From the NCBI GenBank assembly GCA_009763385.1, contig CM019826.1, positions 93,790,848-93,854,847 on the forward strand: DNA of 64,000 nucleotides, written 5' to 3'. The position numbers and the translations under genes were made by a program. The notes beneath the pieces were generated by a model that saw only the letters and a list, made by a program, of their open reading frames with translations, had not been told where the DNA came from and did not search any database. Position 1 is the stretch's first letter. Every line of letters starts with the position of its first letter. This stretch comes from Coix lacryma-jobi var. lacryma-jobi (Eukaryota > Streptophyta > Magnoliopsida > Poales > Poaceae). Shown one piece after another: positions 12,201 to 22,062 of the stretch.

Positions 12201-12382
12201 GCGACTTGGTACTAAAGAAGATTCAGAACACGACAGGACGCCACAAGCTTCAGAGTCTATGGGAAGGACCCTACATAGTCTCCAAAGTAACGAGACCCGG
12301 GTCGTTCGAGCTAGTCATTGAGGATGGTTCTCAATTGCCAAATTCATGGAATATTGAGCACTTGAAGAAATTCTATCCCTAA
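9279..12382 (+). pseudogene. pol: Element B reverse transcriptase, RNase H and integrase, broken
   Basis: The reading begins M-P-G-V-P at 9279. A one-base loss in an A-run near 9476 shifts the frame, and the main reading runs 9500-12382. Reverse transcriptase: catalytic Y-V-D-D near 9801. RNase H: Y-F-D-G-S near 10660 and N-N-E-A-E-Y near 10770. Integrase: zinc region ending C-Q-S-C before a TAG at 11462, then the core with I-I-T-D near 11717 and N-G-Q-V-E near 11819. The first catalytic Asp of the integrase triad is Asn here (L-N-M-V-G-P near 11545). Further stops are TGA 11834, TAG near 11924 and TAG near 12128. The end W-N-I-E-H-L-K-K-F-Y-P is the usual Tat pol terminus. Inactive. Confidence 0.92.
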
Positions 12383-13093
12383 GGACTACGTTACAGATGC
12401 AACTCGGAACAATATGTACTCATCCATACATATCAATAAAGAGTTTGATTTCATTGGAAATACCATGAGCTTTCCTTCTTTTTATCACGACTACTTAGTC
12501 GGATAAAACCGTTTTCCACCGACTAATAAATAAAATTACTCGGATGGACTCAACTTGGTTCAGAGGCAACCATACTCGAGTTACGAGCTTCGAGCTCAAT
12601 ACAACTCACTCGGTAGTACGGCTTAAAAAACCGGCTATCAACCTATAGACAATACGGTATCTAATAATTAAGATATTGGTTCCTATAAGGTACAACAAGG
12701 GGAGTATTGCTCACCCTTCTGGACAGAGGTCTGAAAAACTTACCAAGAGGATGTGATTCACCCTAAAGGAACCAAGAGTATGGTCCTTAAAGAGGTGCTT
12801 GATCAATAATATCCCTTGGAACAGAGTACTAAGAGTAGTACTCGGGCAGACTAAGTTCTCCAAAAAGTCACGGAAGACTAAAAGAGAAACCTAAGTCATA
12901 TGACCCAACTCATAGTACTAAGGAGTACTCGGATAGACTCGTCCATTGAGACGTCTAGTCATATTGACAAGAAATTTCTTGCAATAATGAGTCAAAAATA
13001 AAAAGCATAAAGCTGACGAGGTTTTAAAGTAAAATATACTTTATTTCTTCAAAATTGTTTGATACAGGGGATATCAAGGACCTAGAAGACTAA
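12383..13093 (+). other. Element B spacer after pol
   Basis: No gene is visible. The stretch repeats ACTCGG words and includes AATAAAG near 12436, a possible polyadenylation-like signal after pol. It ends where the antisense gene's last codons begin. Confidence 0.5.
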
Positions 13094-16000
13094 CTATTCT
13101 ACAAGGTCCAACATCTGCGAGTACTCCTCGGTGACGGCTTTAACCTCCTCCTGCATCGCCGAGTGGTCCTCTTCGCTTTTACCCTCAGGCAGGCTCATAA
13201 TTGAAGAGAGATCGAAGGCTGACAGGTGGAGGCGCAAGGTCACAAGGAGGCCGCTGACCACTGAAGTCGCCATGTCCTTGATATACTGGGTAAGGCGCCC
13301 AGGAGCAGCCTTAGCCCGATCAATTAGCGTTTCTTTGACTTCTTTGGGGCGAGGCACTAGGTCCAAGACCGGCTCGATGGCTTCCTCGAGCGCCTTCAGA
13401 GCCTCCTGTGACTCCTTCGTCGACTTCAGTGCCTGCATAAGGTCCCGATCAACATCTTCACAGATGGATTTGGCTTCGCGGAGAGTATTTTGGGCATCAG
13501 CGAATACCTCTTCGAGCTCATCCGACTTCCGGTTGAAGGCACTCTGCCATTCCGCTGTGAGTTTCTGTGACTCTGCAAGAAGCACAGTACAATATCGATT
13601 GAATATCAAGACTTCACGAAATCAAGAGCAGAAGATACCAAGTCCAACTAACCTGTCAGCTGCTTCTTGGACGACTTTAAAGCCTCCTTGAATTTTAGCT
13701 CGGCGGCGACGTGTTTGGCGATACGCTCGATCTCCCGCTGGTCAGCCACATCTCGCTCTTCTACAATTTTCTTGAGCTTACCCTCGAGCTCGTTGATGCG
13801 GCTATGAAGGATCTGAGTTGCCACCTTCTGGCTGATCTGGTCTTGTGCGATGTACTCCTTCAAAGCTCGGTTCTCGGTAGAAAGCTCTTGGCGGATCCGA
13901 GTGATCTACTCAGTGACTTTTACCTCGAAACCCTGCACAAGAAGAAATCAGTACTCGGAAACAAGAATATAAGAGACAAAGGAATACATATATGTTACCT
14001 CAACGAACTCTTTTAATGCCAGAGCTGGCGACACTGCTTGTTGGGTTAACTCCTTCAGTCGGACAAGGTCCGAGGTGTACCCCACTACCTCCAGCCTTGT
14101 GCCTTGGCGCGAGGATTCGGGCACCTCACCGGAGTCTTTCTAGAGGAGAGCGGAGGCCTCGGGGTTGACATCTGCCTTCATCATCTCCAGCGAAGGCTCG
14201 CCAGGCTGTCGGGTTCAAAAGAACCACTCGTTCATTACCCGGTCAAGTTCTAACTGGGCAGGAGAACGGAAAATCGAGTACGGGACACCAACCTGGGATA
14301 ACGGAAGAGCACCCGCTTGAGGATCCTCTACCGGTAGGACTGAGGAAGAGGAGGGGCCCATCTCGGGGATCACCTGGCTACTAGCCGGAGGGATGCCTGA
14401 CTCCACCTCTTGCGACTCTGCCTCCTTTGCCTGTTCTGACTCCTTCGGCGGCTCCGACTCTTTCGGTAGCTCCGCTTCAGACTCCTTCGGCGGCTCTGGC
14501 TCTGACGCCTTTGGAGGCTCCGAATCTCCCGCCTTTTCAGCTTTCGTCGCGTCAACCGGCGGTGGCTGGGTAGTCTTCATGGTCCTGGTACAAGAAGAGC
14601 TTTTCAGAGTTTGATAAAGGTGAAGATTTCTACCAAGATTACAAAGGGGAAGATTTACCTGAGCTTCAAGGTTCTGGGTAGCTTGAAGCTCCACTTCTTC
14701 GGCTACGGCGGCGGTGGACATGTCTCCTCCGTGCTCGCTCCACTAGCGGAAGTTCCTTGGCGAGCTCCTGTGGCTATATCAAGCAAAGATATAAGGCAGC
14801 GGCTAATCAATATCAAAGCAAAAATTACAAAAGTACTCGGGTTCCCTTACCAGGAGCACCCGGGTTATAGTGCTTTTCAGTAAGTTTTTTTGATAAAAGA
14901 ATCTTTTGGCAAGCACGGCGATTACCAGTGCGAGCCCTTTTTGGAAAGGTGGGGCGGCTTCTCGAAGAGGACTTGGAGACCGCTTCTAGCTACTCCCGGT
15001 GCCAGAATCTAGGACCATGACATCAGAGTCAGTTGATTCTGAGTCAGTTCCATGAAGACCACCAAGAGGGTCTGATTCAGCGGGAAGATCCTCCTGTTGG
15101 ATGGGTCCTCCATGCACAATTCCCCTACCTTCTTCATCCGCTGGGGATAGTGGAGGGCAGTCATTCTTATTCCTCCCCTGGCTCTGCTTGATAAGAGAAG
15201 ATGAGTATTCAGTCAACAAGAAGTCGGTCAAGACTCTAAATGACGAGTATTGTCAAGATCTCTTACCTCACACGGTGGGTTGCTGGTAGAGAAGGCAGCT
15301 ATCACTGGGGCGAGAAGATCATGGCTCTTCATCAGCCGGTTCATCCTCCTCAGGATTTCCTCGTTGGTAAGAGGCTCAGCTGAGTGCCGGCTCAGGTCTT
15401 TCACGCCAAGATACTCGAAGCCAAAATTGGCTCGTTGTTGTAGCGGATGGACTCGGCGGGCAATAAAATCTTGGACGACGGTGTAACCCGTCAGTCCGTC
15501 CATCTTCAGTGCCGCGATCATGTTGAGCTCCGGCTGGATGGCGTCTACCTCCTGGGCAGATATCTTGTCCTTCCATTCGCGGCGCTTCTGGGGTGGCCAT
15601 CCATCGTGACGACGGAGGGCTGGTGGAGGGTTGGCCACGTAGAACCAACCACTCGCCCACTCGGGGATGGATTCAGACAACTCTACAACTATATACTCGG
15701 TGGCTACTTCCAATCTAAGTTGGACACTAGCTCCGCCGACTACCTCTACTCTAGCGTCACTGGGTTGACACTTCACCCAGAAAAAGTAACGGAAAAGAGA
15801 GAAGGAGGGACAGATTCCCAGAAATGCCTCACAAAGGTGTGAGAAAATTGCAATGTGGAAGACAACATTAGGAGTAAGATGGTTGAGGGTTAAACCATAG
15901 TAATGGAGTAACCCCCTGAGGAAATCGGAAGCAGGAAGACCTAACCCGCGCTCGACGAATGACTTGAACATGACGATCTCCATGGCGTTGGGGGCTGGAG

Positions 16001-16229
16001 CTCGGTGGTCAATGGGAACTCTTCATTTGTCAATTGGCTGGGAACGGAGGAGTCCCAATTGCGACAGATACGCCAGGTCAATCTCCTTGGTGTCCGGAGC
16101 CTTCCACGCCAGGACATCAGTCGACGGACATGGGTGACGGGGGTTGCCTCCGGTGGTCCTCTTCCTCTTCTCCTCCTGAGATTGCTTCTTGGGACCCATA
16201 GTGTTGGCAAGGAATCTCCTAAACAACAA
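13094..16229 (-). pseudogene. Element B antisense spliced gene (gypsy-associated ORF, broken)
   Basis: This gene runs opposite to pol. The 5' exon (ATG 16197-16199 preferred; 16229 possible) starts M-G-P-K-K-Q and continues, after a frameshift near 16000, into a segment with L-H-Y-Y-G-L-T-L and S-H-L-C-E-A-F-L-G (near 15850). This is the domain annotated as 'putative gypsy type transposon' in plants, also seen in C and F. Three introns join in frame: 15184-15266 (83 bp), 13933-13998 (66 bp) and 13573-13652 (80 bp), all GT-AG. Less certain introns are 14768-14850 and about 14575-14658. The middle exon is a P/E/S/K-rich repeat (P-P-K-E-S-E). The last exons are Glu/Lys-rich and probably coiled-coil. 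Stops: TAG near 13905 and 14140, TGA near 14213. Function unknown. Confidence 0.75.
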
Positions 16230-16355
16230 CTAAGGGGTCAGCTAAAGGACTTCTCGAGATGATGGCTTGAGGACAAAAGGCTACAAAGCTTGAAGGCGAA
16301 GGCTAGATGGCTTGAAGGCAAGAGCTGGATGAATAACCCATAGGGCAATGGTGGT

Positions 16356-16363
16356 TTCTTATA
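16356..16363 (-). promoter_or_regulatory. TATA-like box of the B antisense gene
   Basis: TATAAGAA on the minus strand, 164 bp upstream of the ATG at 16199. The antisense genes of C and F have TATAAATA at 160 and 147 bp. The role is inferred from this shared spacing. Confidence 0.5.
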
Positions 16364-17770
16364 GATCCATTACGGGTAACCGTTCAGTTTCCGCGGAACG
16401 ACGTTATGAAACCGTCCAAAGCCCTAACGGTTGGAAGGCAGTTCTAAACAGCGTCAGCAACGACTCAATGGTTAACTCGCTAACAGAATCGTCCAGTACT
16501 CGGACTCGGAGCAAAAGGACTCGGACAGTAGTCCAAGTACCCGGATCTCAACATTTATTACTCAGAATTACACAGAGATATATGGTTACATTTTGAAGCA
16601 AAGCAGATTCAAGTACAAGCTCAATCAGGGTGTACAACGCTACTCCAGTGTAATCAAGGTACATAGTCTTGATACATAGTGCATCAAGACCAGGAGCTAG
16701 TGAGACACAGTAAAGCAGGTACAGAACCTTGGGTAGAAACTATCTTATCAATGCATCCCAAGGTGGGTTCAAGGCTCTGTAGTCAGCCCAAACCCCGACG
16801 CCTTTTGACAACCTATGACCCCGAGGTTGTCCGCGATGCAGGAGTCACAAGAGTTCTTTTAGGCGCACCTTTGTACCCCTCTGCTCGCGACCACTTGGAA
16901 ACCACCCGGACGGATGGTCCCTTCACAAGAGTTCTTCTGGGCACTTTGGCTATTCTACAAAAGGAAGAAACTCGGGGGCTCAGAGAGCTCGACTATGGAC
17001 ATTCTAAAACTCATTGGAGCAAAAGAGTTCAATATGCTGTAAGAAGTGTGATATCCTTGCTTCCCAGGCAGGGTATTTATAGGCAACTTCTATCGGTTCA
17101 TGGACTCAGTCTACAAACAATCAAGCAAAGACCAATAATTGTAGCCACGTCTGTACTGGTTTATCACGTGAAGGCTAACACCAGAGCAGGGCTATCTCTT
17201 TCACGTGCTGGCTTCAAGGGCTAACAGACAAATGGGCTGCAGTTGCACAAAACGACAAGAAATCATTAAAGCGGACAGGTGCTACAGTCACTGATAATTA
17301 TTGTTGTCCTTCGTGGTGATTTCTACTCGGTGGGGGGTGATAAGGGGTGTTTGTTGAAAACATTACCCACCTGAAGCTGAGTAATGATCACTCTGATGGA
17401 TTACATCAAACCAGTGTTGTGCAGTTACTACTTATGGAGTTAAAGGCTTACTCAGATGATATGATAAAAAGACCCCAAGTACCGACTCCTTTAGTACTTG
17501 GAACTCAGGCTCGGGGGCTGCAGAGTATATATCATCAAGGAAAAGTTTTTTCTTATTTAAAAGAAAAGGCTCGAAGACCCTCAAAGTTATTAAAAATAAC
17601 AAGAGGCTCGGGGGCTACACCATATGGGTGCACTTTCCCGGAAAAAGTGCACACCATACAAGTTCTTTCATCTATGGAGCACTTCAAGATTTCTCAAGAC
17701 ATTACTGAGATGATTCTTGGAAGAGATCAGAAGATAACATTTTAGAGAAATATTGATGAGATCGGGGGCT
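16364..17770 (+). other. Element B 3' non-coding region with repeated polypurine-like motifs
   Basis: I see no supported gene. CTCGGGGGCT occurs at 16971-16980, 17510-17519 and 17607-17616, and ATCGGGGGCT at 17761-17770 directly abuts the 3' LTR. The last is the expected polypurine tract that primes plus-strand DNA; the others are upstream look-alikes. Confidence 0.7.
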
Positions 17771-18200
17771 TGACGGACCAGAATGTCAGAGATATCATCA
17801 AAAGATGAGTACTCGGACTGATCCTGGGAAGTCGCAGAAGATCCAGAGACATGGTACGAAGAGGACATGGATTAGGATTCTCACTGTAACTTAGTCGAAC
17901 TACTGAAGGAAGTCTTGTAATTAGAATAGGACTCCTCTGTTGTAATCGACTAGGACTCGGAATGTGCTATGCTTTACTCGGATATATAAGGGGAAGCAGG
18001 CACATATCCCTTCCATCGAATTTCAGATCATAACACAAGGCACACGCCACCACTGGACGTAAGGTATTACGCTATTAAGTGGCCTGAACCAGTATAAATC
18101 GCTGTCCCTGTGTACTCGACGAGTTCTACGAACGCCGATCCCCACCGAACAAATCGTCTGGGAATCCCCAAGACGAGTTGCCGGTTAACAAACACCGACA
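17771..18200 (+). repeat. Element B 3' LTR (430 bp)
   Basis: It starts TGACGGACCAGAATG and ends ACACCGACA, with TATATAAG at 17983-17990. It is followed by the target-site copy GCGGT (18201-18205). Confidence 0.96.
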
Positions 18201-18262
18201 GCGGTGTAGTGCAACGAGAAAGGGCGTCACCCTTCCCCCTCCGGCTCTTCATACAGCAGGAC
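18201..18262 (+). mobile_element. Element A gag remnant between B and C
   Basis: This 62-bp continuation of A's gag region begins with the B target-site copy GCGGT. The following codons continue A's reading but hit TAG near 18213. Its last five bases, AGGAC, precede the inverted LTR of C and should be C's target site; the partner copy is not in the window. Confidence 0.75.
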
Positions 18263-18728
18263 TGTTGATGAAATATGGTCGGCAGTCTACCGAGGGATAT
18301 GCCCAAGGTAGTAGATTAGATGGTGGAGGCATGCGAGACGTCTACACAAGCGTAAACACAGGGACAAGAGACAGTGATTTAGACAGGTTCGGGCCAGCAA
18401 GTCATCGTAATACCCTACGTCTTGTGTTCTGGTGGCTGGTTTTTATTGCTGGATTGGAATATCACGTGAGTTTGGAGGGGATCCCTGCTCGCCTTATATA
18501 GCCGGGGAGCAGGGTTACAACTTGTCGAATCCTAATAGATTACAATAGGTTCCTTTTGGCAAGGAATCCGGGTCTATCTATCCGGATCTTCCTTGGCGAG
18601 CATGTCATCAGGAGAGTCCTTGGCAGTTGCGACGGCCTGGTCGCGAGCCGCAAGGCCTTCTGGTTGGGTCATATGTGCCGATCAGCCCAAGTAGAGCCAT
18701 GGGGCTATACGGGTGTAATATCCCCACA
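18263..18728 (-). repeat. Element C 3' LTR (466 bp, minus strand)
   Basis: On the minus strand it starts TGTGGGGATATT and ends TTCATCAACA, with a TATATAAG box at about 18492-18499. It has the same length as A's LTR. The plus-strand boundary TGTTGATG begins at 18263. Confidence 0.88.
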
Positions 18729-19390
18729 GCTAGTCCCCGAGCACTTTGTATCCGATGTGCAGGGCGTTGCAAAGCCTTCCAAACAGGTCGGACCTGGTCA
18801 CATGTTGATGAAGACGTCTTCCGACTAGGTCGCCTGGTCACGGGTGCACTTGGAGTAGACTCCCGACTAGTTGGACTGGCTGTCGATTGTCGTGGTAGTA
18901 GTCATAGCTGAAGTGCAGTCGTGTGATGTGTTCAGCGTCGTCCTGCCAAAAGGTTGTGAAGTGCTGCAAAAAAAAATTGAAGGTCTTTCTTCAGGTGAAG
19001 TGTATGCACTTGGGGCTTGACCGGACTGTAGAGGCCGACGATGTCCCAGTAGAAGTCCGTGCTGGTCCATATCGAGCTGCAAAGCAAAAGAAAAAAATAC
19101 ATTCACCGATAGGTGAAGTGTATCCACTTAGTCCCCGAGCTTGGGAGTAGGTGTTGTAGGCACGTGGTGCCAAGCGTGTAAAATTTCTGCAAAGAACAAA
19201 ACACAGTCATTTTACGAAAGAAAAATGACGTGTGTACACGTAGTCCCTGAGCCTCTGTAAGAAGCAGCATGGTTCTTGTAGTAGGGTCAACGAATAATGC
19301 AGAGATTAAAATTGAGTACGAAGTCTCCGAGGGTGAAGATGTAGATCCGAAGTCCCCGGGTGTGGTCATAGCACCGACCGGTAACTATAG
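18729..19390 (-). repeat. Element C 3' region: three tandem ~115-bp blocks with polypurine-like motifs
   Basis: Reading the plus strand, three blocks begin CTGCAAA at about 18962, 19077 and 19188. The first two contain GTGAAGTGTATNCACTT and the third a GTGTGTACACGT relative; blocks end near a TAGTCCC(C/T)GAGC word. TAGTCCCCGAGC also adjoins the LTR at about 18731, where on the minus strand it is the purine tract GCTCGGGGACTA expected to prime plus-strand synthesis. The other copies are upstream repeats of it. Confidence 0.7.
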
Positions 19391-19654
19391 TTTTTACTGT
19401 GTACCTAAAATATAGTTCATAACTAGCCTGTGGGGTCAGTCCCTAGGAATTAATGCGGCAATTAGTCGTAATCGAAGAAGTTAAACAAGATTCGTGAAAA
19501 TGAAGAAGACAAATAGGCAGGCCATTTTCACGAACCGTTGGCCCATCGGCCCATTAAGAGGGCGCGGAGGGCGTGCGCGCGTGCGGGCGACGTGGCGGAC
19601 GTGGAGGTAGTGGGCGCGAGCTCCTAGAAACCCTGGAGCCGAGGGGTCAAGCTT

Positions 19655-20178
19655 AACCCTAGGCAAAAATAACCGAGAACCGAGAACCGAACCGAAATAA
19701 CCGGAACCAAAACCGAAACCGAAAATTTTGGTTCCTTATTCGGTTTCCACTTCTGAGGAACCGAATTTAATTAGGTTAATTCGGTTCCCTACCTCGGTTA
19801 ACTGAAATAACCGAACAGAACCGAATTTCAGAACCAAGCCCAATAAACCTTATAACCTAGGCCTAATACCACCTTAACCCTAAATATAAAAGGTGGATAA
19901 CACCCTCCTCATAGCCCTATCGGTCTCACTTTTTTAAATTTTGGTATTGTGCTTTTTTTAAAAAAATTCCCCTATTTTTCTATTATTTTTTTACTACTAG
20001 GGTAAATTTCAGTTAGTTCAGTTCGGAACCGAAACCGAACCGAACTAACCGAAACCGATTTTGCTCGGTTCCAGGAATTGAGAAGAACTGATCGGTTCCT
20101 ATTTTTAGAAAACCGAATTTGTGTCAATAACCGAAGAACCGAACCGATCGGTTCCGGTTAACCGAACGCCCAGGCTGA
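19655..20178. mobile_element. hAT-like MITE (about 524 bp)
   Basis: GTCAAGCTT flanks both sides (19646-19654 and 20179-20187), a duplication of 8-9 bp. The ends are imperfect inverted repeats (AACCCTAGGC and, reversed, TCAGCCTGGGCG). The interior is full of CGGTT/AACCG words that can fold back. No coding capacity. The CCTGGGC-like terminus, CGGTT content and 8-bp-class duplication suggest hAT; a 9-bp duplication would favour Mutator-like. It lies just upstream of the promoter of C's antisense gene. Confidence 0.7.
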
Positions 20179-20192
20179 GTCAAGCTTGAGAA

Positions 20193-20200
20193 TATAAATA
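20193..20200 (+). promoter_or_regulatory. TATA box of the C antisense gene
   Basis: TATAAATA, 160 bp before the ATG at 20353 and just outside the MITE's target-site copy. It is comparable in spacing to the F and B antisense genes. Confidence 0.6.
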
Positions 20201-20352
20201 GCAGAGTGTGCGGCGGCGGTTGCCCACTTGCTCATTCGATCATTTCTCATAGCCTTTGCCTTCTTTGCCTCCTTCGCGCATACGAGTGAAGTCTAAGCGT
20301 CGAGTTCCTGTAGCTCCAGATCTGAATCTCGTTTCTTCCGTCGAAGCAAGCA

Positions 20353-21289
20353 ATGGCTGGCGGCAAGCGTCGCCGTGGAGTGGCGGCGAAGGGGAAGAAG
20401 GCGTCGAAGGCGGTATCTGACGACCTGGTAGAGAAGCCGAGCTGGGCGCGCGGGTGGACTCGTAGCGTTCTCCGAAAGGAGAATCTGGAGGATCTCGTCT
20501 TCGTCGGCTTGCTCCCGGACCAGGAGACTGGCGGGTGGAGGGAGGCGTATCTGGAGGACTTCCTAACTCCCAACACCACGGAGCTCATCGTCTTTGAGGC
20601 GTTCTTCAGGTGCGGCCTCAGTGTTCCAGTCCATCTCTTCCTTCATGTGTTGCTGGAGTACTATGAGATTGCGCTGTGCAACTTGACGCCGAACACCATG
20701 TTGCACATTGCAGTCTTCATCCACCTGTGCGAGGCGTATCTGGGCATCAAGCCCCACTTCGACCTCTTCCGCTACTTCTTCCGGCTGAAGATCAACGGTA
20801 CCGGGTCATCGAACATCGTTGGGTTGGTGTACCTTCAACTCTGGGATGGGATGGCAGAGAAGTACATTGCGGTGATGCTACCTGCGAAGGCGATGGAGTA
20901 CAAGCCCAAGTGGTTCTACATCCATCAAGAGGCGCCTCGGCCACCGTGTGACCCGGCCTTCGCGCCGAAGGTGCTGTCCTCGTGGTCGGAGCGTCCCGGC
21001 GCGACGGCGATGGAGCAGGTGGAGGAGCTCCTGAAGCTGATGGATAAGTGCTGCATTGATGGGGTGGCGGTCGCGTCGAATTTCATCAAGGGGCTGCCAG
21101 CCCTGCAAAGACAGGGCGCACCCAGCATACGAGTATGCCGGGGATGAAGATGACAGGCCGCCGGAGGCACCGGAGCCTCTAGAGTCATCGAAGGTATTTC
21201 GGTGGGTCGACGCTCTGTTCGACCTGCAGAAGAGGAAGAGTCTGGAGTACTTGAGGAGGTCGTATTGTCTGGAGTACCCTCCTCCGAAG
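20353..21289 (+). pseudogene. Element C antisense gene (gypsy-associated ORF), first exon
   Basis: The start is M-A-G-G-K-R-R-R-G, a basic N-terminus like B's M-G-P-K-K-Q. About residues 80-150 carry the conserved core: E-Y-Y-E-I-A-L, L-T-P-N-T, H-L-C-E-A-Y-L-G and L-F-R-Y-F-F. B and F have the same core, so this is one family. The first frame is open from 20353 to 21147. A frameshift near 21095 continues the homologous reading (A-H-P-A-Y-E-Y, L-E-Y-L-R-R-S-Y) in another frame to a splice donor GTATGC at 21290. B has its donor at the matching place (after P-P-C-E; here P-P-P-K). The rest is lost to E's insertion. Function unknown. Confidence 0.72.
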
Positions 21290-21335
21290 GTATGCCCTCT
21301 CGCCTTGTTGGTGTTCGTCGGAATGCGCAAGTAGG

Positions 21336-21634
21336 TGTTGACTGCCATTTGGTTGTGATGCAGGGTGTTGGCGGTGCTTACCGACAACTTTTATGAGCCA
21401 ACCAAGGACAAAACAGGGCATACTTGCATACATATGTTATCACCTTGACCTATTTCCACTTGTATTGGAGAATCATTGCTTTTCAGGTATCAAACATAAA
21501 AACAGTGGAAAAGGCGAGAAGAATACGCTTTCTGGCAAAGCGTAAAACCAAGAAATATGGGAGAAGCCCACCTAAAGAGAACATCTGGGCTGAAAACCAT
21601 CACAACTCCATAATGCATCAAGCCAAGGGCCCAC
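21336..21634 (+). repeat. Element E 5' LTR, left part
   Basis: It begins TGTTGACTG, like the Athila-type LTRs G (TGTTGACTC) and H (TGTTGACAC). It is interrupted at 21634 by copia element D, which duplicated CCCAC. The exact left edge is uncertain; TGTTATCACC near 21436 is an alternative start. Confidence 0.5.
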
Positions 21635-22062
21635 TGCGGATACATGGGTGTATGCCGAGTCTCTGAGTGATGAGTGATTGTCAACGGGTTTGATCGCATG
21701 TTCTCTGGCTTGTGTTGTGCAGGTGTCAAGCACGGAGACAGTGATCGAGGGCAAGGTGAAGGTCAAGTTGAGACGTGCCGTGCCGATGGACTGGGTGCGA
21801 TGAAGGATGGGCGTGCCGTGCGGCGGACGTGCCATGCCGATGGATCGAGCAGTGAAGGGCGGACGTGAGGCTTGGACTGAGGGACCGGAGTGCCTGAGGA
21901 TCAGCTGTGGTGGCTGGCAGCCTGGGACAGCGACGAGCGGAGACTTGCGGGGCACGGTGTTGCTCGGGTCGAGGACCTGGGGACACGTGTCGGTGGACGG
22001 GGTGCACGGGCGGTGCATCCCCTCTACGACGTCGGTTTGGTGGTAGAGCCAGGGAAAAACCA

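Larger units (their letters stand above)
4445..18200 (+). mobile_element. Element B: complete Tat/RIRE2-like gypsy retrotransposon (13.8 kb)
   Basis: It has two 430-bp LTRs (4445-4874 and 17771-18200) and the 5-bp target-site duplication GCGGT at 4440-4444 and 18201-18205. Order on the plus strand: LTR, PBS, gag, protease, reverse transcriptase, RNase H, integrase, a long 3' region, LTR. The 3' region carries an antisense, spliced gene (13094-16199). The LTRs differ at about 17 positions (near 4%, counted by eye), so this is an older insertion than D. A solo LTR (G, 5009-6344) is inserted in the leader. Gag and pol contain stops and frameshifts, so B itself cannot encode a working set of proteins. 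Confidence 0.95.
18263..21335 (-). mobile_element. Element C: inverted Tat/RIRE2-like element, 3' part
   Basis: It is in reverse orientation. The 3' LTR (18263-18728) comes first, followed to the right by the 3' non-coding region and an antisense gene that therefore reads on the plus strand. No PBS adjoins the LTR's outer end, which fits a 3' LTR. Pol and the 5' LTR are not visible because Athila element E interrupts C at about 21336. The LTR is the same family as A's. Confidence 0.82.

Noticed and set aside
21290..21363. Intron 21290-21363 in C's antisense gene
   Set aside because: The donor is good and conserved with B, but the apparent acceptor lies inside what is probably E's LTR, and the following codons show no match to B.
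20878..21387. Minus-strand frames overlapping C's antisense gene
   Set aside because: Shadows of the real plus-strand reading; no domain.
21437..21634. TGTTATCACC at about 21436 as the start of E's LTR
   Set aside because: TGTTGACTG at 21336 matches the starts of G and H better; the alternative is kept in mind because no target-site partner is visible.
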